Notes: generated by a model not told the origin, from the sequence alone. A stretch of DNA of 64,000 nucleotides from Takifugu bimaculatus (GCA_004026145.2 CP034983.1:9284588-9348587); one strand, 5' to 3'. Shown: positions 53,127-63,805, counted from the first letter of the stretch. Translations and numbers: made by a program.

Positions 53127-53495
53127 CGGAGGTTCATCTTACGTGTGTTTCCTGTTTTACTCTGAGGCTAATGGACATGTCAATATTGGTTTCCAAATAG
53201 AATATGTATCCTCTTTGTCATTCTACCACTGTTTGCCACAACTTTTACTTTGGTATACCATCCTTTAACAGAGGGGGTGGGCTCACACACTTCCTATCAA
53301 CCACATACAATGCAGTCCTCCACTCCTTCCAAATACAAACCAAACGTTCACACCATTTCTGGAGACCTGGTGACTCATCACCATGTGAGCCAGCAGTCAA
53401 ACGGGAGAAACCTCAACTGAAACTCGGTGAACCACCCGATCAACGACCCTGCCAACAACTCTCAGGTGACCACCCAGATCATTAGCATGCTAAAG

Positions 53496-53974
53496 TGTTG
53501 TGAATCTTCTCCTGGTGGTTGCCGAGATGTGTTGATGAGGAAGGAAACTTCGCAGACACCGACTTGGTTATCAAAGATGTTTATTGGAGAGAACAGTCAG
53601 GCATCAATTGGACGCTGCAGCATGCCCGAGGGAGGTCTCGAGGTCCCGATGGTGAAGAACTCCGGGGAGTCTACCTCGATACCTCCTTCTTATAGAGTCC
53701 AGTAAACACATTCTTTTCTGATGACCTCACGCTATACCGTATGGTCAACTCAATGGTGTGTTGTTCAGTTATGACCAAAAAATGGAATAGTGTAGATGCT
53801 TCATGATATACGTCCTCCTAGTGAGAGGTACCAGGGGCCCACAGGTTCCTGCAGAAGGAAGAAGGACACCGGACACACATGTGGAGGATGTCCTGATATT
53901 GTGCTTAGGTTGGCAGTTAAACACATTAAGGCCTTACAAACGTAAAGCCTGCATAGAACAGGTCAGATACTACA
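53496..53974 (-). mobile_element. Solo LTR in the tRNA-Ala array
   Basis: 479 bp bounded by TG...CA in the minus orientation (TGTAGTATC start, ATTCACAACA end) with a 4-bp AAAG duplication (53492-53495 and 53975-53978). On the minus strand it has a TATAAG box (53689-53694) and AATAAA (53580-53585), about 100 bp apart, as in an LTR promoter/polyadenylation layout. The array copies at 52,710 and 54,690 show the site without insertion. No internal retroviral genes are present. Confidence 0.82.
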
Positions 53975-54304
53975 AAAGGTCCACAAGGGCTGTATTTTCA
54001 AGCTCTCTCCTCAGCGAGCTCAGAACTGAAGAAGTCTTCTGGATAGAAAGCGAAACATCTTCAAAAGAAGAAAAACAGTCCAGTTGACAAGGAAAACTTA
54101 CCTTGGATAGCTATGACCTGGATGATTCAGAATCGACACAGATATCCAGCAAACATTGCTTTGAGAAACGATGAAACACGGTCAACACACCAACATCAGG
54201 CTAAACCATGTGGGAAAAGGACGTGATTGAACACATGTCCCTGACCAAAAATAAGCAGCTATCAGCTCAGCTCTGACATCACATTATGGTGGTGCTCATT
54301 TAGA

Positions 54305-54377
54305 GGGGAATTAGCTCAAGTGGTAGAGCGCTCGCTTTGCATGTGAGAGGTAGTGGGGTCGATGCCCACATTCTCCA
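54305..54377 (+). tRNA. tRNA-Ala (anticodon TGC)
   Basis: 73 bp, same body as the AGC copies but loop TTTGCAT, giving anticodon TGC, and D-loop AAGTGG. Acceptor, anticodon and T stems pair, with one T-stem/loop difference (GGGGTCGATG). No TTTT run follows immediately, so transcription termination is uncertain. Confidence 0.78.
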
Positions 54378-55036
54378 TTTAGGTACTTTAGGACAGCGTG
54401 TCCTGTATCACACTGACTGTACCAGACATACTATTTGCCAATGTTTCCTCTTAGTCTGTCTAGCACTGTTTGTAAGAGCTTTTAGTTTGTTCTAGCTCTT
54501 CTCTAATGATTTGCAAAAAAGGCCCCCATACAATAACTTGCCCAACAGCTCCTGCTTTTCCATAATCACTCACTAAATGACAAAAAAAATGCACACAGGA
54601 GAAATAAATTTCTTTACAGCTACAAATCTTCATGTTGTCCTCATTTCATCCAAATGACATTGCTTTGAGGAATGATGAATCATTACTTCATTAGAATGCT
54701 AATGGTCCACAAAAGATATATTTTCAAGCTCTGTCCACACCGAGTTCCCAACTGAAGAAGTCTTCTGAATAGAAGGCGAAACATCTTCAAGAGAAGAAAA
54801 ACAGTCCAGTTGACAAGGAAACCTTACCTTGGATAACTATAACCTGGGTGATTAAGAATCTACACAGACATCCAACAAACATTGCTTTGAGAAACGATGA
54901 AACAAGGCCAACATACCAACACCAGGCGAAAGCCTGTGGAAATCAGGATGAGATTGAAGATACAGGATGTCCCAGGTCGAAAACAAGCAGTTATCAGCTC
55001 AGCTCTGAGATCATACTATGGTGGCTACTGCTGAGA

Positions 55037-55109
55037 GGGGAATTAGCTCAAAAGGTAGAGCGCTCGCTTAGCATGTGAGAGGTAGTGGGATCGATGCCCA
55101 CATTCTCCA
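55037..55109 (+). tRNA. tRNA-Ala (anticodon AGC), copy 2
   Basis: Identical in sequence to 53054-53126, in the near-identical unit 1982 bp downstream. Confidence 0.8.
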
Positions 55110-55469
55110 CGGAGGTTCATCGTACGTGTGTTTCCTGTTTTACTCTGAGGCTAATGGACATGTTAATATTGGTTTCCAAATAGAATATGTATACTCTTTG
55201 TCATTCTACTACTGTTTGGTCTAGCTTTTCTCAAATGATTTGGAAAGAAGGCCCCCATACAACAACTCGCCCAACTATTGCTTTGCCATAATGACTCCCC
55301 AAACTAAAGAGAACAACATGTGTGGATAATGACAGGAGATCGTCTTCAGGTGTGTCTTGCTCGCCCAATGGAGGAGAGGCAGGACACTGCTCCACCCAGC
55401 CTGAAAGCAGACAAACAAGGGAAACAGACAAGACACAGAAAGGGTGGTTGAGAGGGAAAACACTCAGGA

Positions 55470-56112
55470 CTCCTAACAGCTCTCAACACTGCCTGGTGCA
55501 CACTGAGATCAAACTCTTTTTCGGCCAGCTTCAGGTGCATCCTCTCTTGGCTTCTTGTGACAGGATTTCATATATTTCCATAATGTCTTTTTTGACTAAA
55601 GACCTTGGCATAGTGCACAGTGAATAAGGTCATAGCATGTCTGATCTTCTTTGTTCAGTATTGTACAACAAGATGTCCTTTTCCCTTTCTCACTACATCT
55701 GTATTGTGAGCAGAGTTTGCTCTGGTTCCTGATTGGCAAGTCGACCTCTCCTTTCTTTGGAATTCTCTGGATAATAAAGTGCTTTTGCAAACTCCAGTTT
55801 ATTGCAATGAACAGTTTTGAGATGTCGTGAGATTTTTGATGTTGGCTTGGAGCAATAAAGGCAATAGTTCCTTCATCATTTGAGGTACACATTACCTCAA
55901 GGTTCTGCTGTCTCTGGGCTGATTGATGAACTGACTTTCTTGCGGCAGAGTGATGAGTTCCTCTTTCTCTTTTGGCTGATTGTCCTTTTCCCTGTTGGTT
56001 TATACTTCCTTCCTGTGTAGTCTTCCTGTGTGTTCTTCAGTGCTACTGCCTTTGTCTCGGCTGAGCTGCTTTTTTTTTCTGAACTATTATCAACTGGCAT
56101 TAATTGAAGCAA
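55470..56112 (-). pseudogene. Decayed zinc-finger-like coding fragment
   Basis: Minus frames 55897-56112 and 55596-55892 and a stretch to about 55,470 read as one broken protein. It ends HCALCQGL, stop, KKTLWKYMKSCHKKPRED, a C-x2-C...H/C finger resembling KxLWKHMKxC motifs in fish proteins that also carry a recombinase-like domain. The N-terminal part is Lys/Ser-rich. Stops interrupt it. Identification is tentative. Confidence 0.4.
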
Positions 56113-57083
56113 TCGTAAAGTCTGTAGTTTGTTTTCAGAGGACAGAGATCATCATCAGACCCAGTTCCAGTCAGGAATGTATTCAACATCACTGTAGTCA
56201 GTATGACTACTCTCATCTATCGATTCAGCCGAAGTATCTTCTTTGGGCTAAAAAAAAATGAAAATAATCTATTATTTTCCACATTTGATTGTACATGATG
56301 CCATACAATAATGCCAATGTAGGCAAATCAGCATGATTCAGGCAGTGAAATACTAAAGTTTAAACAATTCGAATGAATTGAGAATTTGTTTCAAGTAATG
56401 CAGTATTTTATTTTATTTTTTACTGCGATTTGAATTGAAACCACAGAACTGATTAACACATTCAGATTGACTCCTAGATTCCCTTCATTAAATAGGGCCA
56501 ATATATAATTTTGTCCTCCATGATGAGAGCTGATGAAAACCACCTGATTTTGTCCAGATTTTAGTTTTGAGTTAAACTCACGAGTTACTGTATGAATCCA
56601 GGAAATTTACATTTCTGAGCATTTGGCAGTAGATGGTAGAAGCTGAAACATGGTAATTGAAAAACACACAGACAATGTTAAAACTCATATATCACAATTA
56701 AAGTAATTGAAAAGAAAAATGCACAGAAAATAAATTCATTAAAATTGTCTTAATTCACCAGTTTTAAATTTCTTTTTTGTGACAAATGAAATAAAAGGTT
56801 GTATTGAAATATATAAAGTAAAAATGAAGAGAGAGGCCATACAAATACCTAGATTATACTCACATTATCCAACTCTTTTAGCTGTTGCTCAAGCAGCGCA
56901 CGCTGGTGCAAAAGAAAGGTTTGCCGGCTTTCAATTTGATCTTGTTTTTTCCCGGAGTTTAAGGTGCTACACTTCAATGACTAATGGAAAAGATTGAAGA
57001 ACAAATAAATTATGTTAATTTCATCTCATTTCAAGAAGTAGTTACATCATTATCTCCTTGATATACTGTCTGCACTTTACAAG
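56113..57083. other. AT-rich spacer
   Basis: No gene or named repeat recognised. Confidence 0.5.
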
Positions 57084-57511
57084 TTCAGCTTCAGATCCCG
57101 GAGATGGTATATGTACATCTGGTGGCACACTGTGACAGTGGCAGTCATCAATACATAGAACCTCTACAGGAGAGACCAGAAGAAGCTCGAGTCCCAGATG
57201 AAACCCATGTGTCTGCGAAGGTTTCAGGCTTTGGTTGGCACTTCTCTCACAAGTGCAGGAAAGACCAAAATCAAGTGTGGCAGACCACTGTCCTCTCCAG
57301 AAGCAACTCCAACACCACACCATAAAAGGGCAAGCTGCCTCTTGATGTGAGAAGGGATGGCATTGATCATTTCCCAACATGGGAAACCCGACAGAGATGC
57401 AAGCACTGCACTGGCAATCACTACTCACATGTCTACTGTGAGAAGTGTAAGGTGCATCTTTGCCTGAACAAGGAAAGAAACTGTTTTTCGGCCTACCACA
57501 AAGTGAAATAA
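57084..57511 (+). pseudogene. piggyBac transposase C-terminal fragment
   Basis: From 57326 the frame reads KGKLPLDVRRDGIDHFPTWE, then QRCKHC, VYCEKCKVHLCLNKERNCF and AYHK, the cysteine-rich C-terminal domain of piggyBac transposases (PGBD-like), ending at TAA 57509-57511. A stop (57323-57325) separates it from a preceding frame (from 57104) that may belong to the same gene. The catalytic region is absent. Confidence 0.8.
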
Positions 57512-57926
57512 AAAGACTGTAAAAAGTGCTATGCAAAAAAACCAAAGAGAAAAATGTTGTTGTTCATGTTCTATATTGTCAAAATGTTATGGGCAAACTT
57601 TGTTTTTGTGTCTAAAGTTAACATAGTCGTGAGCTAAAAGTTGCCGAAATCGCCTAATGTATCATATTTGATACAAAAAAAATGTCATAAACAAAATGAT
57701 ATGGCAAAAAAAAAAAAAAAAAAGGATTTTGTTAAAAGGTTCAATAACTAGGTTCAACCTCCCTTCATTCATGTGTTTTCTGTTCAGCACATAATACAGT
57801 GGCACTTCCCAGAGTCGAGTGGTGTATGGGGCATAGGAACTGCAGAATAAGCTGGCAGTAGTCTCCGTTTGAGTTCTTCCATAAGCTAGAAACCTAGATT
57901 GCCACAATATGCTCATAACAACCTGA

Positions 57927-58089
57927 CTTCCATGCTGGAGCTCCCTGTGCGCCCCCGAAGACTAGACGAGTGCTTCCCTGCAGTCCAGTAGGACTGCCAA
58001 ATTGATCTTTGAATAAAGACTTGGTATTGGGGCTTTTGCCACTTCATTTTGCCTGCTTTCAAGTCCTGGAAAAAACCCAAAACCTAACA
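57927..58089 (+). repeat. Ty3/gypsy 5' LTR remnant
   Basis: Matches the last roughly 160 bp of the 494-bp 3' LTR, including GACTGCCAAATTGATCTTTG and AATAAAGACTTGG. The upstream two thirds are missing. Confidence 0.85.
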
Positions 58090-58105
58090 AAACTCTCCGA
58101 CCAGT

Positions 58106-58740
58106 ATGGACCTGGCAGACGCTGGAGGCCCAGAGGAGGGTGCTGGGGCAGTGCAACCAGCACTTCTCAGACATTTGGACCTCACTCCAGACCTTCACCG
58201 CCAGTGTGATGGCCCTGCTCACTACGGGAGGGATGGAGCAGACTCCGCTTTCCCAACCCACGGAGGCATTGGGAGCCATCCCTCCACCCTAACCCTAACC
58301 CTAACCCGCACCATGGGAGCCTCACGTACCCATCCCGGAGCGGTATTCGGGTAAGGCGGGCAGTTGCGCCAGTTTTTTTCTGCAGTGCTCATTGGTTTTC
58401 AACCTCCAGGCCCTCACCTACCCCAGCGACAGGTCGTGAATTCTCCTCTCCGGGAGAGCGGCTGTTCTGGAGAACCGGACACCCAGTTCCTCCTTTTTCC
58501 TGCCTTCGTGGCCAGGAGTGGCTGGAAGGACGTGGCCCTCCTGAGGGTGTTCACCCGAGGGCTCACAGAGGAACTCAAAAATGAGTTAGCTGCTCGGGAG
58601 GAGTCTGAGGACCTGGAGACGCTAATCAGCCTGGCAATCTGGCTGGAAAGCCGGCTGCTGGAGAGACGCCGGCAGAGGGTTAGCACATGCCCAGTGAGGA
58701 GTTCGGGAAGTTCGTCCAGGTGTACTGGAGCTCCAATTGA
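58106..58740 (+). pseudogene. Ty3/gypsy gag remnant
   Basis: ATG at 58106 opens MDLADAGGPEEGAG, a common start of fish gypsy Gag. After frame breaks, 58,490-58,680 encodes VFTRGLTEELKNELAAREES and LISLAIWLESRLLERRRQR, the Gag core C-terminal region. Three CCCTAA units sit in the broken part (58287-58307). Confidence 0.8.
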
Positions 58741-59200
58741 ATTGTCAACTCCGGTCTCTGCTCCCACTCATGAGGATGTCGCCGACAAACAAATGCATCT
58801 GGGGCCAGGAATCTGTCTCTGTGTCATTCCTGGTGGACTCTGGCGCGGACGACAGCTTCATGAGCCTGGACTTGGCCATGCAAGGCCACATCCCCATCGA
58901 GACTCTGCCCGAGCCGAGACCCATCCTTGGTCTCAACGGGGAAGTCCTGGCAAAAGAGACGCACCGGGCCCGATCCTTCACTCTCATCTTCTCCGGGAAC
59001 CATCAGCAGCAAATCCGCCTGTTCCTCATCCCAGCATCCTCTTTCCCGGGGGTTCTCAGGGTTGCTTGGTTGGTGTGCCACAACCCCCAGATTGATTGGT
59101 CGACCGGAAAACTGGTGAGTTGGAGCGTACCCTGTCAGGCCAACTGCCTTCACTCTGCTCTCACCCCCACACCTGGTGGCTCAGACCGTGCCAGGAGAGT
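58737..59200 (+). pseudogene. Ty3/gypsy retropepsin-like protease
   Basis: Frame 58737-59327 has VSFLVDSGADDSF with the catalytic Asp-Ser-Gly, then ILGLNGEVLAK, RLFLIPASSFPGVL and NPQIDWSTGKLV, the protease and the link toward RT. The RT itself does not follow, and the frame drifts after about 59,170. Confidence 0.8.
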
Positions 59201-59329
59201 CATTACGGGCGTGGGGCATTTCCCCAGTGTGGTGCAGCCGGGTACAGGGTCCAGGTGCCCAGAATTGGTGATGGACTCGGGAAGAGAGCTGCAGATTTGG
59301 GGTCCCGGTCCGACCCGGATGACCTGAAG

Positions 59330-59590
59330 CTAGACCCAATCTTACTCCCTTCCTGCATCCTTGGGGCCGCATCCTGGCAGGTGGAGGAGAGAGTCAGAGA
59401 GGCCCAGCAATCAGTCCTGGATCCTGGTGGGGGTCCGCTGAATTGGCTGTTTGTCCCAGATTCAGCACGTTCTGATGTTCTGCAGTGGGCCTGCCACCCA
59501 GGATTCAACCTGAAAATTAAGGTTCCTTTGGCAGCAGTTTTGGTGGCCCTCCATTACCCGAGACACCAGGGACTGCATAGCAACCTGCCC
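59330..59590 (+). pseudogene. Integrase N-terminal (zinc-binding) remnant
   Basis: SVLDPGGGPLNWLFVPDSAR and VLQWACHPG match the segment before and into the HHCC finger of gypsy integrases. Frame changes disrupt the remaining His/Cys positions, and the catalytic core is absent. Confidence 0.65.
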
Positions 59591-59599
59591 CGTATGTGC

Positions 59600-60200
59600 C
59601 AAGGGAAAGTCCTTCTACCAGCCCCCGTTGTTCGAGGTCCCGGAGGACAAGGTGGCAGTGCCCTCAGTACAGGCCAACATGCACCGGTGCAGGAGGGTGG
59701 GGAGGCAGGTCTACGCTGCACTCCTGCGGGCCTCCCAGCACTCTCAATGGCAGGCCAATCAGCGCTGGACTCCAGCCCCGTTCTATCAGCCGGGTCAGAA
59801 GGTCTGGCTGTTCATAAAGGACCTCCCACTCCAGGTGGAGTCTCAAAACCTGGCTTCATTGGTCCTTTTGAGGTGGAGTGGATGGTGAACCCCACAGCCG
59901 TCCGCCTGAAGCTTCCCCCGGCATTCAAGAAGCACCCCACATTCCACGTCTCCAAGGTTAAGCCGGTTGCTGAGTTGGATCTGGTCCTTCCATCCGAGCC
60001 CCCGCCTCCCCCCCGTGTTGTGGATGGGGGGCCCGCCTACACAGTCCGGAGCATCCTGGACATTCACCGACAAGGACGAAGGTTCCAGTTCCTGGTCGAC
60101 TGTGAAGGGTACAGTCCGGAGGCGCGACCCTGGGTCCTCCATAGTTTCATCCTGGACAACAGCCTCCTCCGCGACTTCTACCGCGTCCACCTGGACAGGC
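59600..60200 (+). pseudogene. Integrase C-terminus with chromodomain
   Basis: 59,628-59,840 encodes AALLRASQHSQWQANQRW and FYQPGQKVWLFIKDLPLQ. In the next frame (ORF 59096-60646) come FIGPFEVEWMVNPTAVRLKL, HPTFHVSKVKPV, then YTVRSILDIHRQGRRFQFLV and FILDNSLLRDFYRVH. The last part is the chromodomain that directs integration to chromatin. One frameshift near 59,850 joins the pieces. Confidence 0.88.
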
Positions 60201-60230
60201 CTGGAAGGGCGCCCGTTGAGGGGGAGGTAA

Positions 60231-60724
60231 TGTTGGGGTCCAGGGTTCCAGGTCGTGTGTTCTTGTGGTCTGGTGTGTTTCTTCCTGCAGGGGGTGTGGA
60301 GGAGCCGATATTAGCTACTGCTGGCGCTGCAGGCAGTCGCACCTGTCAGCAATCTATATCAAGCCACCTATTTAAGGATGGAGCCCCATGTCTACCAGCG
60401 TTGGAGAGTTTTGGTGTTTCCCATAGTAGAGGTGACTCCTGTTTCCTCATCATTGGTTGTTTGCAACTCGTTGATACACTTCTCCCTGCTCGTTTGAGGT
60501 CTCCATGCCACTGGAGAACGGACTGGACTGGAGAACGCACAGGACCTGAATCCCGTGTTGGCTCCACGCTGGAGCTCTCCGTGCACCCCGGAAGACTGGA
60601 CAAGTGCTTCGCTGTGGTCCAGGAGGACTGCCAAATTGATCTTTGAATAAAGACTTGGTTTTTGGACTTTTACCACTGCGTTTTGTTCTGCTTTCAGGTC
60701 CTGGAAAAAACCCAAAACCTAATA
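60231..60724 (+). repeat. Ty3/gypsy 3' LTR
   Basis: 494 bp beginning TGTTGGGGTC directly after the purine tract and ending AACCTAATA (5' LTR: AACCTAACA). AATAAA at 60646-60651. Confidence 0.85.
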
Positions 60725-60730
60725 AATTCA

Positions 60731-62015
60731 TGGCAAAAAAACCCAAACATGTGATAGAATTGCAGTCTGAACAATGGTCACAAGATTTTGCATTTATGTT
60801 TGACATTACAGAGCACTTCAATAATTTGAATAAAATGTTGCAAGGACACAAAAGAATTGTCACATAGTATTATGATCACATTTGTGCATTCCAATTAAAG
60901 CTCACATTGTGGGAGACAGCTGGCAAATGGTGACATTTTCCCTGTTTGAAACATGCATGTGAGGCCAACGGTACTACTGACACAAGTCCATACAAAAACA
61001 AACTTGCAGGTTTGTTGAGAGAGTTTAAGAGACGGTTTCAGTTCTTTAGCGAACTCAAGACAGAATTGGCAGTTTTTCGCAACCCTTTCATAGTCAGAAG
61101 TTCTGATGTGCCTGCAGACATGCAGCTTGAAATAATAGACTTGCAGTGTGATGTGACTTTGAAAGATAGATTTGCTTCTGTATACCTGGACACATTTTAT
61201 CTGTGTATTCTGCCAGGGTACCCTAAATTAACAGCACTAGTGTAACAGGTACATATAATATTGTATTATAATTACACAAAATTGTTCTTTTGTTTACTAT
61301 TGTTGAACATACCTGGTGTTTGTTTTACTGTGCCGTCTTGGTCCTCCAGTCACTTTGTCTGTATTTTATTTCTTCTTCGTGTGTCCCCCTTGGTGCACCT
61401 GTATAAATTCGAGGGTCGTGACTTCCTCTTCCCTTTTGCAATTCTCGTGTTGGGAAGAGGTCAGTCATCTTTTGTAATCTCTTGTTTTAAGTGTCTTTTT
61501 GTCATTATTTTGTCTTAATTTGTCACTCTTATAACACTACAGTTCTATTCAAGTTTATATTGAGCTCTGATGTTGCTCCGATGTAGTGTTTTATTGATGT
61601 GAACAGGTGCGATGGTGCTAACTCCATGTTGTCTTCTCTGTAGTTTGGGCTGGATCAGCAAATAGCGGCACATGTTAATTTTGCTGTTTTATTTTGACCA
61701 GATTAAACGGAGAGTGCCTCCAAAAGTTCAACTGTGTCCCGTGGCTACTCTACGCACCACAACCACAAAAATAACACAACGCAGACATACACCGGTCACA
61801 CTAGCAGCAAAAATGCTGTGCATGTTTGGGATGACCTAACTCTGTGAGCAGGCGTTCTCTGTAATGAACCTGAACAAGACAAAGCTGCGCTCAAGGACAA
61901 GCACTTAAATGACATTCTGAAGTTGGCAACGACTCAGGATATGGTGCCTGATATTGATGCACTTGTGCAGACTAAAAGATGCCAAGTGTCTGGAGCAAAA
62001 ACAAATCATGTCTAA
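60731..62015 (+). pseudogene. Second hAT-type transposase, split by a solo LTR
   Basis: Pieces in order: QDFAFMFDITEHFNNLNKML (60,780-60,850), LLREFKRRFQFFSELKTELA and MQLEIIDLQCD (61,010-61,150), then after the LTR a stretch with LCEQAF and LATTQDMVPDIDALVQTKR ending near 62,015. It is related to the transposase at 36.9-38.0 kb (shared DMQLE/DVQLE-IIDLQ and DIDAL/DFDAL blocks) but divergent, probably another hAT family of the ZBED5/GTF2IRD2 type. It carries several stops. The N-terminal half would lie left of the gypsy element and was not found. Confidence 0.82.
61241..61798. mobile_element. Solo LTR inserted in the hAT transposase
   Basis: 558 bp, TGTAACAGG...CCGGTCA, flanked by a 6-bp duplication CACTAG (61235-61240 and 61799-61804). 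Leaving out the LTR and one duplication restores the transposase reading frame across the junction. A TATAAA lies at 61402-61407. Orientation is probably plus, but this is not certain. No internal genes. Confidence 0.82.
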
Positions 62016-62349
62016 ATTCTGTGAAATGCCCAGTCTTGAGACATTGTTTTCATTATAAAAAGTATGAAGTAGTAGTTAATACTGATTGCCACTTCTTTAA
62101 CAGTTGGTAATCAGATTTACTACACAAGAGCTTGGAAGAATAATTGTACACATCATATGTGTATGTTTTTTGTTATTATTTTTCAGTTTAATTTCACATT
62201 ATGTTCATAAGTTCACAGAAGAGTTTAATTTATTAAGGTGTTGATGTTATTCTGCAAGTTGCCATGAGAGTGGCCATGATTTCCTGGTTAAACTGGTGGT
62301 ATGACTTGGATTCGATTTCTGTCATTGATGTAACCTGGAACATTTCTTT

Positions 62350-62401
62350 TACACACACACACACCCACACCCCCCCCCCCACACACACACACACACACAC
62401 A
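62350..62401. repeat. (CA)n / poly-C microsatellite
   Basis: CA repeats interrupted by a run of C. Confidence 0.93.
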
Positions 62402-62442
62402 GATTATTTTGACAATATAGCTTTGGACAATAAAAAAAAAGT

Positions 62443-62469
62443 ATATATATATATATATATATATATATA
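62443..62469. repeat. (TA)n microsatellite
   Basis: Short TA run following a poly-A stretch. Confidence 0.9.
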
Positions 62470-62483
62470 GCCAAGCAGCCGGC

Positions 62484-63085
62484 TGTGACGGGTGCAGTTA
62501 GGACCCAAATGCAGCACTCTGGAAAGCTGGACCGTAGTAATGACTTTTATTTAACCCACGGGCAAACAGGAACTCAGGCAGACCAAGAGACACAGAAAAT
62601 AGTCCGTTCTTCCGGCTCTGGGCCCGCACAAAGTCTATGAGTTGCAGGCTCGGGGAGTGGGACGAGCAGCAGCGAAGTCGGGGCCAGGCGGAGAAGTCTA
62701 AACCAGGTGAGCAGACAGGAACCAGAGACGCTGAGGCAGAAGTCGTAGTCAGGGGCAGAAAGCAGGTAGGTTGTCCGGGGAACAGGCAAGGCAGGCAGAA
62801 CGAAGACAGGCAGGGTTGGTAACGGATAATCCGGCAGGGAAACAACGCTGGAAAGTCTTGCATGAAAGCTGAAGAACAATCTGGCACCGAGTGAGTGTGA
62901 GGCTGGAGAATTTATACACTGGTAGGTGAGCTGATTGATGAGTGAGGGCAGGTGTGTGATCAGTGACTGAGAGCAGGTGTGTGATCCGTGACTGAGAGCA
63001 GGTGTGGTGATCAGAGGGTGTGATGTGAGCAGGGCAGTGGAAAAGTACTGGGACAGGAGGGAACTGGAGAAAAGGGGCTGTGACA
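62484..63085. mobile_element. LTR-like repeat, unclassified
   Basis: About 600 bp from TGTGACGGGTGC to GGGCTGTGACA, G/A-rich with internal GGCAGGCAGAAC and AGCAGGTGTGTGATC repeats. It resembles a repeat I know from fish genomes. Flanks CCGGC and CTGGC could be an altered 5-bp duplication. The long minus-strand frames are not convincing genes. Confidence 0.5.
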
Positions 63086-63177
63086 CTGGCTAGCCAGGGT
63101 GGCTGGGTGACGGTTCACAGGAAGCATAGCCCAAACCAAAGGCCCCCAGTGCACCACCAACCACGTCATAGCAACGT

Positions 63178-63370
63178 CCTCTCCCCTCCCCTCCTCACCT
63201 CGCCTTGCCTCTCTGAACCTCTCCTCTCCTCACTAAACCTCTCCTCTTTGGACCTCACCTCTCCTCTCTGAACCTCTCCGAACCTTTCCTCACCAACCCG
63301 AACTTAACCTTTCCGAACCTCTCTTCTCCTCTCTGAATTGAACCAAACAGAACCGAACCTCTCCGACCCA
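63178..63370. repeat. (CCTCTCCT)-type pyrimidine-rich tract
   Basis: Imperfect repeats of CCTCTCC and GAACCTCTCC. Confidence 0.85.
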
Positions 63371-63805
63371 ACCCGAACCGGCTGCTCGGCTGCTACCAGG
63401 GGACAGCTAGCTGTAGCTATGCTTGGCAGCTCCGCAGCAGCTACCTTCTGCTGGCTACCTGACGCAACTCCAGACAACTCCAAGCTGCGGAACCATGTCT
63501 CAAGCACGCTAAGTCTCGCCTCCAGAGCCATTAGTAAACTGCACTTTATGCACCTATTACCTTCACTAAAGGACGCAAAAGAGTGACTACACATTTCACA
63601 CCTTGAAATAATCCAGATCATGGGGTGAATGTGGGATGTTATATACATGGCAGGAAACAAAAAAAAGTTTGCACTTCAGGTAAACACTTCAAAATAGCTA
63701 ATGGCTGTGCAATCTTTATGTGCTCAAACTAAACTGGTGCAAATATCTCATCTTTAGCCATCAAATGATCAGGCTCCCTCAGGTGCGAGATCATTTCCTT
63801 GTGTT
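63371..63805. other. Spacer, no feature recognised
   Basis: No gene or named repeat seen. Confidence 0.5.

Larger units (their letters stand above)
52600..55310 (+). repeat. tRNA-Ala-bearing tandem repeat array
   Basis: 52,610-53,225 and 54,600-55,210 are near-identical and lie 1982 bp apart. A third, more divergent unit is at 53,980-54,600. Shared blocks include ACTGAAGAAGTCTTCTG, GAAACATCTTCAAAAGAAG, GTCCAGTTGACAAGGAAA and GCAGTTATCAGCTCAG, each followed by a tRNA-Ala sequence. Frames through the first blocks are open in places but not convincing as genes. Confidence 0.88.
57927..60724 (+). mobile_element. Ty3/gypsy chromodomain retrotransposon, internally deleted
   Basis: 5' LTR remnant (about 57,927-58,089), broken gag, protease, fragments of the integrase zinc region, integrase C-terminus with chromodomain, a purine tract GAGGGGGAGG (60218-60227) and a 3' LTR (60231-60724). 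RT, RNase H and the integrase catalytic core are missing. Both LTRs keep AATAAA and a near-identical end (CCCAAAACCTAA). Confidence 0.88.

Noticed and set aside
62498..63086. Two long minus-strand frames (129 and 170 codons)
   Set aside because: They lie in an LTR-like G/A-rich repeat and read as C/T-rich low-complexity peptide.
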